Shown: positions 8,415-17,884, counted from the first letter of the stretch. The stretch is DNA of 64,000 bases from JAWRCU01 sp033542235 (GCF_033542235.1 NZ_JAWRCU010000013.1:124001-188000); one strand, 5' to 3'. Notes: a model not told the origin generated them from the sequence alone. Numbers and translations: made by a program.

Positions 8415-9241
8415 GGCGTCGGGTCTGGGTGATTGCCGACGACTACGGCCTTGCCCCTGGCGTTAATGAGGGTATCCTTGCGCTCCTCGAAGCGGGTCGG
8501 ATTTCCGGGACGAGCTGCATGACGGGTTTTCCGGCCTGGTCGAGCGATGCTGCCGAACTGAAGCCGTATCTCAACCGGGCCGCGATCGGGCTGCATCTCA
8601 CCTTGACCGATCAGCCGGCGCTCACCGGCGGCTCGACGCTCGCACCGGCCGGAAGCTTGCCTTCCTTCGCGAAGCTGGTTGCCGCCTCTTCGCTCGGCAC
8701 GGTCGAGAGGCGGCACGTTCACGCCGAACTCGACGCACAGCTCGGCCGCTTCTCCGCAGCGTTCGGCAAGCATCCCGACTTCATCGACGGGCATCAGCAT
8801 GTGCATTTCCTGCCCGTGGTGCGGGACTGGCTGCGAGCCACATTCGCAAGCGGATCCGAGGAATCCCGGCCCAGGCTGCGAGGCTCGCCGTCGATGCCCG
8901 CCAAGGCAGACATGGCCGCGGCAAAAATCGCCACGATCGCGGCGTTTGCGCTCGGCTTCGACGCCGCTATGCGCAAATCCGGCTTCGAGATCATGGGACC
9001 GCTCTTCGGCATCTACGACTGGCGCAAGCCGGCGGACTTCGAAGCAGCGCTGGAACGAGCCGTAGCGGGAGCGCCCGACGGTAGCCTGTTCATGTGCCAT
9101 CCAGGCAAGATCGACGCAGTGCTTCGAGAGCGGGATCCGATGCTCGGCGCTCGTCCATTCGAGCTAAGGACCCTGCTGTCCGATGGTTATGCGGCCCTGC
9201 TTTCGCGAAACGGGGTCCGCCTGTCGGGCATCAACGCATGA
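8411..9241 (+). CDS. YdjC/ChbG-type carbohydrate deacetylase
   Basis: A 276-residue protein of the YdjC family, metal-dependent deacetylases of N-acetylated sugars. The metal-binding elements are visible: ADDYGL at residues 9-14 and DGHQHVH at about 125-131, with GLHLTLT between them. It is coupled to the upstream glycosyltransferase by a four-base overlap and to the downstream GtrA-like gene in the same manner. In this setting it could deacetylate an N-acetylhexosamine carried on a polyprenyl lipid. HpnK-type hopanoid enzymes also belong to this family, but no hopanoid genes are nearby. Confidence 0.88.
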   Translation: MRRRVWVIADDYGLAPGVNEGILALLEAGRISGTSCMTGFPAWSSDAAELKPYLNRAAIGLHLTLTDQPALTGGSTLAPAGSLPSFAKLVAASSLGTVERRHVHAELDAQLGRFSAAFGKHPDFIDGHQHVHFLPVVRDWLRATFASGSEESRPRLRGSPSMPAKADMAAAKIATIAAFALGFDAAMRKSGFEIMGPLFGIYDWRKPADFEAALERAVAGAPDGSLFMCHPGKIDAVLRERDPMLGARPFELRTLLSDGYAALLSRNGVRLSGINA

Positions 9242-9666
9242 GCGAAGCGGGTCGCAAACGGAGCCTCGCCGGGAAGCTCAGACGCTTCGCGGTGGTGGGG
9301 CTTGCCAATACCACCATCGATCTCGCCACGTTCACTCTCATGCTGAAGCTGATCGGAATGCCTTTCGTCAGCAACATGGTCGCATGGTGCGTCGCGGTCA
9401 TCTTCTCCTTCGCCGCCAACTCGCTTTGGTCTTTCGACCGCGATCGCGAAAAGCCGATCGCGCATTCTTTCCTTCAATTTGTGTCGCTCGGCGCGCTTAC
9501 CTCGCTCGGAGTCTCCAACCTGTCGATCGCAGTTCTTGCAGGCAGCATCGGAGTGTGGCCGGCCAAGCTCATCGCGCTGGTCATTATTGCGACGCTGAAT
9601 TTCGCGGCTGCGAAATGGTCGATTGAGGGGAAGTTGAGGGAAGGGAGTAGGGGAGTAGGGGAGTAG
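9238..9666 (+). CDS. GtrA-like four-helix membrane protein
   Basis: A 142-residue protein with the GtrA-family pattern of four membrane segments: FAVVGLANTTIDLATFTLML, a second around VAWCVAVIFSFAANSLWSF, and two in the C-terminal half. GtrA-like proteins are thought to help flip polyprenyl-linked sugars. I start it at the ATG at 9238, which overlaps the deacetylase stop; the frame is open further upstream but that part lacks family character. The last residues (REGSRGVGE) and the TAG stop are encoded by an intergenic octamer repeat, so the C-terminus was evidently altered by repeat growth. Confidence 0.87.
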   Translation: MSEAGRKRSLAGKLRRFAVVGLANTTIDLATFTLMLKLIGMPFVSNMVAWCVAVIFSFAANSLWSFDRDREKPIAHSFLQFVSLGALTSLGVSNLSIAVLAGSIGVWPAKLIALVIIATLNFAAAKWSIEGKLREGSRGVGE

Positions 9667-9750
9667 GGGAGTAGGGGAGGCATCACCGCCCTGTGCGTCA
9701 CCGTCTTATTCCCTTATTCCCTTATTCCCTTACTCCCCTATTCCCTTGCT
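9641..9750. repeat. Paired octamer-repeat element A
   Basis: G arm 9641-9680 holds AGGGAGTA followed by three GGGGAGTA units and a partial one; C arm about 9704-9750 holds CCCTTATT and CCCCTATT-type units. The loop between is 23 bases. It fills the gap between the convergent GtrA-like and RND genes. The G arm supplies the GtrA stop codon, and the C arm ends about five bases before the RND stop. Confidence 0.9.
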
Positions 9751-9755
9751 CCTTC

Positions 9756-12700
9756 TCATTCGGCCGGCTGCGCTGCGGCCATCTTGCCATTCACTGCCTC
9801 GTGAAGCTCGCGCTTCAGGCGCACCTCTTCCTCGACCTTGGGCGTGACGAAACGGCCGAGCAACAGATAGGCGACCGGCGTCAGGAACAGCGTCGAGACG
9901 GTTGCGAGGCCGAGGCCGCCGACGATCACCCAGCCGAGCGCAATGCGGGCCTCCGCACCGGCGCCGCTTGCCAGCACGAGCGGCACGCCGCCGAGCACGG
10001 TACAGATCATGGTCATCATGACCGGCCGCAGGCGTATGTTCGATGCCTGCTCGATAGCTTCCCGCACGCCCAGCCCGCGGTCGCGCAGCTGGTTGGCGAA
10101 TTCGACGATCAGAATGCCGTTCTTGGCCATCACCCCGACCAGGAGCACCAGGCCGATCTGGCTGTAAGCGTTGAGACTGGTGCCGGTGAGGATCAGTGCG
10201 ATGATCGCGCAGGCGAGCCCGAGCGGCACGGTCGCCATGATGATGACGGCGCTGACGAAGCTCTCGAACTGGGCGGCGAGCACGAGCAGGATGATCACGA
10301 GCGCGAAGCCGAAGATGGTGAGCATTCCGCTGTTGGTCTCGCCCAGTGTCGCCGCTTCGGCCAACGGCACGATACGGCTGCCCGGCGGCAGCAGCGGCTC
10401 CGCGATCTCTTGGGCCGCATGCAATGCGTCGCCGAGCGCGAAATCCTCGCGCAGGTTCGAGGTGATCGCAACTGACGGCTGCCGTTGCTCACGTGTCAGC
10501 GAAGGCGGAACGGCCCGTTCGGTGAGGGTGGCGATGGTCGACATCGGCACGTAGCGGCCGTCGCCGGTCTTGAGGTAGATGTTCTCCAGGTCGGTCGGAT
10601 CGTTGATGGGATTGGTAGTCGAGACAAGTTTCACGCCGTAGGCTCGGTCGCCGATATAGACGTCCCCGATGTCGTTGCCGTCGAGCATGGCCTGCTGCGT
10701 GGCGGCGAGCCCGGTGATGTCGATGCCGAGATCGGAAGCTCGCTGACGGTCGATGACGACTGAAAGCTGCGGCTGCGTGGGATCGACGGAGAGCCGCGGC
10801 TGCTGGAAGCGCGGATTGTCCTGCATCTTCTCGATAACCTTGACCGCTGCCTGGCTCAGCGCCTCCCGGTCGCTGCCGACCAGTGCGAATTGCAGGCCAT
10901 TGCCGGCCCCGCGAATGCCGAGGCTGTTTGGTTGCACCGGGAACACGCGCACGCTTGGAACCTGTTTCGCAAGCTGCGCGATCTGCGCCATGATCTGCTG
11001 CTGGCTGCGTTCGCGCTTTTCCCACGGCGCGAGCGTGGCTACCAAAAAGCCGCTGTTATACTGGCCGTTGTTGCCGGCGTTCTCGAACGTCGTCTCGATC
11101 TCGCCGGAATCCCGCAACGGCTGCAGCAGTTCGGCAAGCCGGCGCATCTGAGAAGCGGTATAATCCAAGCTCACCCCTTGCGGCGCGTTGATCCTCAGAA
11201 GCACCGCCGAACGATCCTCGGTCGGAGTGAGCTCCTGGCGGATCGTCCCGAACATGGCGAAGGCGGTTCCGGCAAACAGCACGGCCACCAGTACGACGAT
11301 CATCGGCGCGTCCAGGCAAGCATGCAGGCAGCGTTTGTAGAGCCCGCCCAGGGCGCCACCGATCCGGCCGCCCAGGCCGCCTCGGTCTCCTTCATGGTGG
11401 ACCGACGCGCCGGACAGCATGCGAGAAGCGAGCATGGGGCACAGCGTCAATGCCACGACGCAGGACAGGATGACCGACATCGCAAGCACGAAGCCGAATT
11501 CGCGGAACAAGCCGCCTGCCTGGCCGGGCAGGAAGGAGATCGGCACGAAGACGGCGACCAGCGTTGCCGTGGTCGCGATGACCGCGAAGAAGACTTCCTG
11601 GGTGCCCAGCACCGCCGCGGCACGCGGGCCCATACCCTCGTTCCGCCGGCGCACGATGTTTTCGAGCACCACGATCGCATCGTCGACGACCAGGCCCGTG
11701 GCCAGCACCAGCGCCAGCAGCGTCAGGATGTTGATCGAGAAGCCGGCCAGATAGATCGCTGCGATTGTCCCAATCATGGCGACCGGCATGGAAAGTCCGG
11801 GAATGAGCGTCGCCTTCCAGTCCAGCAGGAAGAGGTAGATGACGATCAGCACGATCGAGACCGACAGCCCGAGCGCCAGCTCGACCTCGTGCACTGCCCC
11901 GTTGACGAACACGGCGTCATCGCTGGTGACCTTGATGGTCATGCCCTCGGGGAGGGTCTTCTGGATCTGTGCGACGGCCGCCCTTACGCCCTCCGAAATG
12001 TCGAGCGTATTCGATTCGGCCTGGCGCACGATGCCGAGGCCGATGCCGTTCTTGCCGTCGGAGCGCAGCGTGCTCTGGGCGATATCGGGGCCGAGCGTAA
12101 CGCTGGCCACGTCGCGCAGATGCGTGTTGCCGGCGATGACGATCGCCTCGAAATCTTCCGGCGTGGTCACGTCCGCGGTGGTGCGTACGATAAGGTCCTG
12201 ATTGGTCGTGGTGATCGAGCCGGCCGGAGAATCGAAAGCCACTGAGGCGAGCGCCCGGCGCAAGTCGGCGACGGTATAGCCCAGAGCGGCGAGCTTGCTC
12301 TGATCGACGTCGATACGGAAGATCTTTTCCCTGTCGCCGTAGACCTGAACGTCGGCAACGCCCGGCACCGCCGCCAGCGTATCCTCGATCTGGTCCTCCA
12401 CAAGGACGGTCATGTCCTGGATCGACATCTTGTCCGAGGTCACCGCGAGCCGCATGACCGCATCGGAATTGGCGTCCGCCTTGACGATCCGCGGCGGGTC
12501 GGCCGCATCCGGCAGCTGGTTTGACACGCGACCGATGGCATCGCGCACGTCCGAGGCCGCGACGTTGAGATCGACGCCGTCATTGAATTCGATCGTGACG
12601 CGGCTGCGCCCGAACGAGGAGGTCGAGGAGATCGACTTGACGCCCGACACTCGGGACACCGCGCCTTCGATCACGTCGGTAAGCTGTCGGTCCACGGTTT

Positions 12701-12902
12701 CCGCTGCCGCGCCTGTGAAATCCGTGCTGACCGATATGACTGCGCGATCGACGTCCGGCAGCTCGCGGATCTCGACGCCGTAAAAGGCGGCGAGGCCGGC
12801 TACCGCGATCAATGTGTTGAGCACGAAGGCCATCACCGGCCTTCGGATGAAAAGGGCCGTCAGGCCAGTGTCGCTCGCTGGCTTGTGGTCGGGCTCCGCC
12901 AT
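9756..12902 (-). CDS. RND multidrug efflux permease (HAE1 type)
   Basis: A 1048-residue inner-membrane proton/drug antiporter of full family length. The N-terminus FIRRPVMAFVLNTLIAVAGL, the periplasmic porter regions and the motif LVVDDAIVVLENIVRR in the TM4 region, which carries the paired aspartates of the proton relay, are all visible. A second block of membrane segments starts near residue 860 (FGFALVIILLVLAAQFESF). The adaptor gene ends five bases upstream, so the two are one operon. No outer-membrane TolC-like gene is in the unit. Drug range cannot be told from sequence. Confidence 0.94.
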   Translation of the reverse strand: MAEPDHKPASDTGLTALFIRRPVMAFVLNTLIAVAGLAAFYGVEIRELPDVDRAVISVSTDFTGAAAETVDRQLTDVIEGAVSRVSGVKSISSTSSFGRSRVTIEFNDGVDLNVAASDVRDAIGRVSNQLPDAADPPRIVKADANSDAVMRLAVTSDKMSIQDMTVLVEDQIEDTLAAVPGVADVQVYGDREKIFRIDVDQSKLAALGYTVADLRRALASVAFDSPAGSITTTNQDLIVRTTADVTTPEDFEAIVIAGNTHLRDVASVTLGPDIAQSTLRSDGKNGIGLGIVRQAESNTLDISEGVRAAVAQIQKTLPEGMTIKVTSDDAVFVNGAVHEVELALGLSVSIVLIVIYLFLLDWKATLIPGLSMPVAMIGTIAAIYLAGFSINILTLLALVLATGLVVDDAIVVLENIVRRRNEGMGPRAAAVLGTQEVFFAVIATTATLVAVFVPISFLPGQAGGLFREFGFVLAMSVILSCVVALTLCPMLASRMLSGASVHHEGDRGGLGGRIGGALGGLYKRCLHACLDAPMIVVLVAVLFAGTAFAMFGTIRQELTPTEDRSAVLLRINAPQGVSLDYTASQMRRLAELLQPLRDSGEIETTFENAGNNGQYNSGFLVATLAPWEKRERSQQQIMAQIAQLAKQVPSVRVFPVQPNSLGIRGAGNGLQFALVGSDREALSQAAVKVIEKMQDNPRFQQPRLSVDPTQPQLSVVIDRQRASDLGIDITGLAATQQAMLDGNDIGDVYIGDRAYGVKLVSTTNPINDPTDLENIYLKTGDGRYVPMSTIATLTERAVPPSLTREQRQPSVAITSNLREDFALGDALHAAQEIAEPLLPPGSRIVPLAEAATLGETNSGMLTIFGFALVIILLVLAAQFESFVSAVIIMATVPLGLACAIIALILTGTSLNAYSQIGLVLLVGVMAKNGILIVEFANQLRDRGLGVREAIEQASNIRLRPVMMTMICTVLGGVPLVLASGAGAEARIALGWVIVGGLGLATVSTLFLTPVAYLLLGRFVTPKVEEEVRLKRELHEAVNGKMAAAQPAE

Positions 12903-12907
12903 CGGAA

Positions 12908-14068
12908 TCAGGACCCGCTGACGTCGGTGGGCCGCGGCTGGCGCTCGCCGGCGATACGCACCTCGCTACCTTCGCGCACGCTCTGCACACCCTCGGTCAC
13001 GACCATGTCGCCCGCGGCGAGCGGGGCGTCCACCAGAACCAGCTCTGTGTTGCGCTGGATGACGCGCACCGGGACGCGCTTGATCTTGCCGTCCGCCACC
13101 GTCCAGATGAAGGCACCGTCGGTACCCCACATCACAGCCAGCGGGCTGACCGCCGGATACGTCTCGCCCTCGAAACGCATCGTGACCTGGAAGGACATGC
13201 CGGCGCGCAGCGAGTCGGCGGGATTGGCGATCCTCGCCTGCACCCAAAGCGTCCGGCTTTTCTCGTCGATGCGGTTGTCGATCGCCGAGACTTTGCCCGA
13301 AAAAGAATCCTTGGGATTGGCGAGCGGCGTCGCCGCAATTTCCGCGCCGACTTTCACCGCTGCGGCGAAGCGCTCCGGCACCCAGAAATCGACCAGGATC
13401 GACGAACGGTCGTCCACTGTCGCGACGGCGGACTGGCTGGTGACGTAGTTGCCGGCCTCGATCGGCAGTATGCCCACGACGCCAGAAATGGGCGAAACGA
13501 CGGAGCGGCGGTCGAGCGCCACCTGTGCATCGTGCACCGCCAGCTCGGCGTTGCGGAAATCGAGTTCAGCCTCGGTCAGCTGAACCGTCGTCACGGCGTT
13601 CGACTTGCTCAAGGCACGCATGCGCTCGACTTTGGCAGAGGCATCGTCACGCGCGAGCTTGGCGCGCTCGAGCGCGATCTCCTCGGTTTCGGAGTCGAGC
13701 TTGGCAATGACCTGCCCCGCCTGGACACGGACGCCGGAGTTCACCAGAAATTCGGTAAGACGGCCGGACGTATAGGGCGTGACCGTCACTGTCGCATTGG
13801 CACGGCCGGTTCCGATCGCCTGCAGGCGGTCGTTAATAGTGCCGGTGGTCGCCGCCTGCGCGACGACGGACATCGGCTGCCCGCCGCCCTTGCCGCCATC
13901 CTCGCGACGAGTTGCGCCGGTCGCTTCATTCTTCGGAGTTGAGGCGGCCGCCCATTCGATGCCCCAGGAAGCCAGCACCCTGTCCGAGCCGGGGAAGAAC
14001 TTGACCCAGGCCGCGGCGGCCGCAACGAGCACCACCAGCGAGACAGCAAGCTGTTTCCAAACAGACAT
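12908..14068 (-). CDS. RND efflux periplasmic adaptor (membrane fusion protein)
   Basis: A 386-residue adaptor of the HlyD/AcrA group. One N-terminal membrane anchor (LAVSLVVLVAAAAAW) is followed by a linker, the lipoyl half-motif VTPYTSGRLTEFLVNSGVRV, an alpha-hairpin rich in Ala, Glu and Arg, and the second half-motif VVSPISGVVG. Beta-barrel and membrane-proximal domains follow. It bridges the RND permease to an outer-membrane channel. It is the first gene of the two-gene operon, with 317 bases upstream before the RpiR-type gene. Confidence 0.93.
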   Translation of the reverse strand: MSVWKQLAVSLVVLVAAAAAWVKFFPGSDRVLASWGIEWAAASTPKNEATGATRREDGGKGGGQPMSVVAQAATTGTINDRLQAIGTGRANATVTVTPYTSGRLTEFLVNSGVRVQAGQVIAKLDSETEEIALERAKLARDDASAKVERMRALSKSNAVTTVQLTEAELDFRNAELAVHDAQVALDRRSVVSPISGVVGILPIEAGNYVTSQSAVATVDDRSSILVDFWVPERFAAAVKVGAEIAATPLANPKDSFSGKVSAIDNRIDEKSRTLWVQARIANPADSLRAGMSFQVTMRFEGETYPAVSPLAVMWGTDGAFIWTVADGKIKRVPVRVIQRNTELVLVDAPLAAGDMVVTEGVQSVREGSEVRIAGERQPRPTDVSGS

Positions 14069-14268
14069 TCATGACCCCGATCATGCGCAAAATCGACGTG
14101 CGAGGCATCGCACCATAATACGACGCCGGCGCCAAAACATGAAATCAGCCAATCTGCAAGGCGCAGACAGCCCCGACTCGAGCACCCCTGTGCCAGATCG
14201 TAACGCCGATTTCTCATTAAATTTGCGTAAGGTTGAACGGCGTGTAGATCACGGATGTGTGAAGAAGA

Positions 14269-14385
14269 GCGAATAGAGAAGAGCGAATAGGGAATAGCGA
14301 ATAGCGAGTAGCGGACACTGCCGTGAATGCGATGCAGCCCGCACGCCTCTTCTCGTTGTTCGCTGTTCCCCTATTCGCTACTCGC
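14269..14385. repeat. Paired heptamer/octamer-repeat element B
   Basis: The G arm (about 14269-14315) consists of GCGAATA and GCGAGTA-type heptamers; the C arm (about 14350-14385) contains the complement, ending exactly at the TGA stop of the minus-strand RpiR-type gene. It occupies most of the gap before the efflux operon and could form a long hairpin in the transcript. No other structure was seen in 14069-14268. Confidence 0.85.
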
Positions 14386-15210
14386 TCACCGCAGTTTCTC
14401 CATCTCGCGAATGCGCCGTTCGCTATCCTTCTCGAGCTGGAGTGTGAGCTCGCTGATCAGCGTCTCGGCTACCACGAAGAGCGCGGCCGAAGAATCCCAC
14501 GCGGAGGGAACTGCCGTGCGGCCCGCCACCACATGGCGCGCGAAGCGTGCGATCGGCGATAGCCATTGGTCCGTGAAGAGCACGATCTGCACGCCGCGCT
14601 GATGCGCCTTTTCGGCGAAACGGAGGAGGCTTTCCTGGTAGCGGCGTATGTCGAAGATCAGGAGAACATCGCGCTTGCCCATGTCGATCAGCCGGTCACG
14701 CCACATGCTCTCCTGGCCGGCGAGGTGGAAGACGTTGGGCCGCACGATGGCGAGGTGCGCGGCCATGTAGCGGGCGATCGGATCGGTGAAGCGGCCCCCG
14801 ACCAGGAAAACTTTGGACTTTTGGGAGGTAAGGAGGGTCGCTAGCTGCGCGATCTGCTTGCCCGAGAGATGGCGGAAGGTCTCGCCTATGTTCTCGACAA
14901 TCGCGCATACGGTCGGCGAGCTCTCACTTGCTGCGACGGTCGAGGGATGCTCGGCCCGGTAGAGCGGCGATTGCAGCTGTGCTGCAAGCTCGTCCTGAAG
15001 GGCCGCCTGAAATTCGGGATAGTTCTGGAAACCGAGTCGCGCCACGAAGCGCAGGATCGTCGGAGAGCTTACGCCCGCCGCAGCCGAGAAGTCCGCCACA
15101 GTCTTCAGGCCGATCAGCGGGTAATTCGCGATCAAAGTCTGCGCAGCGCGGCGCTCGCTTGCCGGCATGACGCCGATCCGGTCGGCGATCTGTTCGGCGA
15201 TGCTGCTCAT
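14386..15210 (-). CDS. MurR/RpiR family transcriptional regulator
   Basis: A 274-residue regulator read from the ATG at 15210, which has AGAGG six bases upstream; the frame extends to 15297 but the extra part looks unrelated. The N-terminal helix-turn-helix contains TVADFSAAAGVSSPTILRFV, and a SIS domain follows from about residue 125 (VFLVGGRFTDPIARYMAAHL). SIS regulators usually bind a phosphosugar or a similar metabolite. It is divergent from the amidohydrolase gene that heads the catabolic island, so it probably controls that island. Confidence 0.9.
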   Translation of the reverse strand: MSSIAEQIADRIGVMPASERRAAQTLIANYPLIGLKTVADFSAAAGVSSPTILRFVARLGFQNYPEFQAALQDELAAQLQSPLYRAEHPSTVAASESSPTVCAIVENIGETFRHLSGKQIAQLATLLTSQKSKVFLVGGRFTDPIARYMAAHLAIVRPNVFHLAGQESMWRDRLIDMGKRDVLLIFDIRRYQESLLRFAEKAHQRGVQIVLFTDQWLSPIARFARHVVAGRTAVPSAWDSSAALFVVAETLISELTLQLEKDSERRIREMEKLR

Positions 15211-15290
15211 ATCGGCCTCTGTCCGCGGTTCGGGCGGAGCGGTTTTCCAATGTTTTCGCGAAACTTGCGCGGGCACGGCGGAAAACCCGT

Positions 15291-15363
15291 TTGACAAAAC
15301 TTTGCAAGCTGTATGAAATCATCCGTATCGGCGCAATGAGAGAAATTTCGTATCATTCGATAC
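15291..15363 (+). promoter_or_regulatory. Promoter and candidate RpiR operator for the catabolic island
   Basis: TTGACA at 15291-15296 is followed at 17 bases by TGAAAT, a plausible sigma-70 promoter for the amidohydrolase gene. Downstream at 15350-15363 is the palindrome GTATC-ATTC-GATAC, and a related GTATGAAATC lies at 15311-15320 overlapping the -10. These positions suit repression by the divergent regulator. The protein-site link is inference. Confidence 0.5.
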
Positions 15364-15385
15364 AGCGCCCAAAGGGACGGGGACC

Positions 15386-16192
15386 ATGGATGCAGCGCGG
15401 CTTGCCCGGCTTGCTCCGTCGAATGCGGCAAAGGTGACGAACCCTCATGGTTCGAGCCCGTTCGTCGTCGTCTGCGATCACGCCTCCAACTCCCTCCCTG
15501 AAGAATATGGAACGCTCGGGCTGGAGCCTGCCGAGCTGTCACGCCATATCGCCTGGGACCCAGGCGCGCTGCCGGTCGCTCAACGCATCTCGGCAATGCT
15601 CGATGCTCCGCTCGTCGAATCCTGTGTCTCGCGCCTCCTCATCGACTGCAATCGGCCCTTGGACGCGCCGGACCTCATTCCGGAAATCAGCGAAAACACG
15701 GAAATACCTGGCAACCGCAATCTCGGGGCAGCCGAGCGTGCCAGGCGCATCGCGCTCGCGCACCAGCCGTTTCACGACCTCATCGACGATGTCATATCGG
15801 AGCGGCAGCGCTCCGGCAGTCCGACATGGCTCGTCTCCGTCCATTCCTACACGCCCATCTACAAGTCCGTGTCGCGCCCCTGGCAGGTCGGCATCATTCA
15901 CGATGACGATACGCGGCTCGCGACGCCGATGATCGAGGCGCTGCAGAGAACCGGAGTGGTCATCGGCATCAACCAACCCTACTCGCCATCCGACCGCGTC
16001 TATTACACGCTGGAGCGGCATGCACGTTCGCGTGGCCTGCCATGCGCGATGATCGAGATCCGCAACGACGAGATCTCAGGGCAGAAGGGACATTCAATTT
16101 GGGGCAGCCGGCTCGGTGAAATCCTCGCCGGGCTGGCCGGGAGTGCGGAATATAAAGAAGCTGGGAGTGCGGGAATACTAAGAAGGAGCTGA
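15386..16192 (+). CDS. N-formylglutamate amidohydrolase family protein (island copy)
   Basis: A 268-residue member of the FGase family, whose named activity is hydrolysis of N-formyl-L-glutamate to formate and glutamate. The motifs VVVCDHASNSLP, HIAWDPGA, SRLLIDCNRP, LVSVHSYTP and the late IEIRNDEI are visible and contain the metal-site His, Asp and Glu residues expected in the family. AGGGACGGGGACC precedes the ATG. The C-terminal tail after about residue 245 (AGLAGSAEYKEAGSAG) looks like decayed intergenic repeat. Its place at the head of a gamma-glutamylation-type operon suggests it may cleave a glutamyl conjugate rather than formylglutamate. Confidence 0.87.
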   Translation: MDAARLARLAPSNAAKVTNPHGSSPFVVVCDHASNSLPEEYGTLGLEPAELSRHIAWDPGALPVAQRISAMLDAPLVESCVSRLLIDCNRPLDAPDLIPEISENTEIPGNRNLGAAERARRIALAHQPFHDLIDDVISERQRSGSPTWLVSVHSYTPIYKSVSRPWQVGIIHDDDTRLATPMIEALQRTGVVIGINQPYSPSDRVYYTLERHARSRGLPCAMIEIRNDEISGQKGHSIWGSRLGEILAGLAGSAEYKEAGSAGILRRS

Positions 16193-16250
16193 AACGGCCA
16201 AGGCGGACGCGTCCTGAGTTCGGCAAAACATCCAGGGGAAGGTGAATAGC

Positions 16251-17804
16251 ATGTCGACACATGATTATACCGAAACCGACAAGCGTGAGGACGTCAAAGT
16301 CCTCCATTCGATGGGCTATGCCCAGGAACTGGAGCGGCGGCTCAGCCGATTCTCCAACTTCGCAGTCTCGTTCTCGATCATTTGCATTCTATCTGGCGGC
16401 ATCAACTCGCTGGCGCAGGCAACCTCCGGCGCCGGCGGCATCGGCATCGGCGTCGGCTGGCTGGTCGGCTGCTTCGTATCGCTGACCTTTGCAGTGGCGA
16501 TGTCGCAGATCAGCTCCGCCTATCCGACCGCGGGCGGTCTTTATCATTGGGGCTCGATCCTCGGCAGCCGTGGCACAGGCTGGGTGACGGCCTGGCTGAA
16601 CCTGCTCGGCCTCGTCACGGTGCTCGGCGCTATCAATGTCGGCACCTGGACCTTCTTCGTGGGCGCCTTCGGTCCGGCGCTTCACATCGAGAACACCCTG
16701 ACCAACCAGACGATCTTCCTGATCATCATCACGGGCGGCCAGGCGCTGATCAACCATATGGGCATCAAGCTGACCGCAAAGTTGACCGACTTCTCAGGCT
16801 GGCTGATCTTCTGTGGCTCCATCCTGATCGGTATCGTTTGCCTTGCGGCAGCCGACACCTGGGACTTGAGCCGCCTGTTCACGTTCAAGAACTATTCAGG
16901 CGAGGCGGGCGGCAATGTCTGGCCCGCAGTCTCCAACGCCTGGGTGTTCGCGCTTGGCCTGCTGCTGCCGATCTATACGATCACCGGTTACGACGCCTCG
17001 GCGCACACGTCCGAAGAGACGATCAAGGCGGCTCGTTCGGTGCCTCGGGCGATGGTGATGTCCGTCATCTGGTCCGCGATCTTCGGCCTGGTCTTCCTGG
17101 TGCCGTTCGTGCTCATGGTTCCCGACATGGATCAGGCGGCCGCGCAAGGCTGGAACGTCTTCTTCTGGGCGTTCGACCAGAAGGTCGGCTCCGGCATCAA
17201 GGAGCTGGTCTACCTGGTCGTCCTCCTTGCGCAGCTTCTCTGCGGGTTGGCGACGGTGACTTCTGCCTCGCGCATGATCTTCGCCTTTTCGCGTGACGGG
17301 GGGCTGCCCGCCTCGACAGCCCTCTCGAAAGTCAGCCCGAAATACCGCACGCCTGTTGCGGCTATCTGGACGTCGGCGGTGCTCTCCGTGCTGTTCGTAT
17401 GGGGATCGTCGCTGGTCTCGGTAGCTGGCACGTCGGCCTATACAATCGTGGTGTCCTGCACCGTGATCTTCCTGTTCCTGTCCTTCACCATCCCGATCGT
17501 GCTCGGGATGATGGCCTGGGGGACGCCGAAATGGGACAAGATGGGCCCATGGAACCTCGGGCGCGGCGTCTACATGCTATTCGGGGTGCTCTCGGTGCTG
17601 TCGATGATCCTGATTTTCGTGATCGGCATCCAACCGCCGAACGACTGGGCGCTCTACATCACGGTCGGCTTCTTCATCCTGACCGCGATTGTCTGGTTCG
17701 CGATGGAGAATGGCCGTTTCCGGGGCCCGCCGATGGGCGAGATCATTGCTGCGCGCCAGGCGGCGATCGCCGCAGCCGAGAAGGCCGTTGGCGAAAGACA
17801 CTAG
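16251..17804 (+). CDS. APC family amino acid/amine permease
   Basis: A 517-residue transporter with about twelve hydrophobic segments. The N-terminal signature HSMGYAQELERRLSRFSNFA and the TM1 region SFSIICILSGGINSLAQA are typical of APC permeases close to GABA and choline transporters. I choose the ATG at 16251, which has AGGGGAAGG eight bases upstream, over the GTG at 16242. It lies between the amidohydrolase and the glutamine-synthetase-like gene, so it likely imports the amine, amino alcohol or amino acid that the ligase conjugates. Confidence 0.92.
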   Translation: MSTHDYTETDKREDVKVLHSMGYAQELERRLSRFSNFAVSFSIICILSGGINSLAQATSGAGGIGIGVGWLVGCFVSLTFAVAMSQISSAYPTAGGLYHWGSILGSRGTGWVTAWLNLLGLVTVLGAINVGTWTFFVGAFGPALHIENTLTNQTIFLIIITGGQALINHMGIKLTAKLTDFSGWLIFCGSILIGIVCLAAADTWDLSRLFTFKNYSGEAGGNVWPAVSNAWVFALGLLLPIYTITGYDASAHTSEETIKAARSVPRAMVMSVIWSAIFGLVFLVPFVLMVPDMDQAAAQGWNVFFWAFDQKVGSGIKELVYLVVLLAQLLCGLATVTSASRMIFAFSRDGGLPASTALSKVSPKYRTPVAAIWTSAVLSVLFVWGSSLVSVAGTSAYTIVVSCTVIFLFLSFTIPIVLGMMAWGTPKWDKMGPWNLGRGVYMLFGVLSVLSMILIFVIGIQPPNDWALYITVGFFILTAIVWFAMENGRFRGPPMGEIIAARQAAIAAAEKAVGERH

Positions 17805-17884
17805 ACCATCGCACACGCCGTGGGCGGCGCCTGCCGGCCACGGCTGTTTCGTTTCAAGGAAGCAGGCAACGGAGTTTCTGAATA

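Noticed and set aside
9094..9237. Upstream start for the GtrA-like gene
   Set aside because: The extension overlaps the deacetylase gene and has no membrane character, whereas ATG 9238 gives an ATGA overlap like the previous gene pair.
10890..12245. Open frame of 451 codons antisense to the RND permease
   Set aside because: Composition dominated by Arg, His, Asp and Gln; a shadow of the sense gene.
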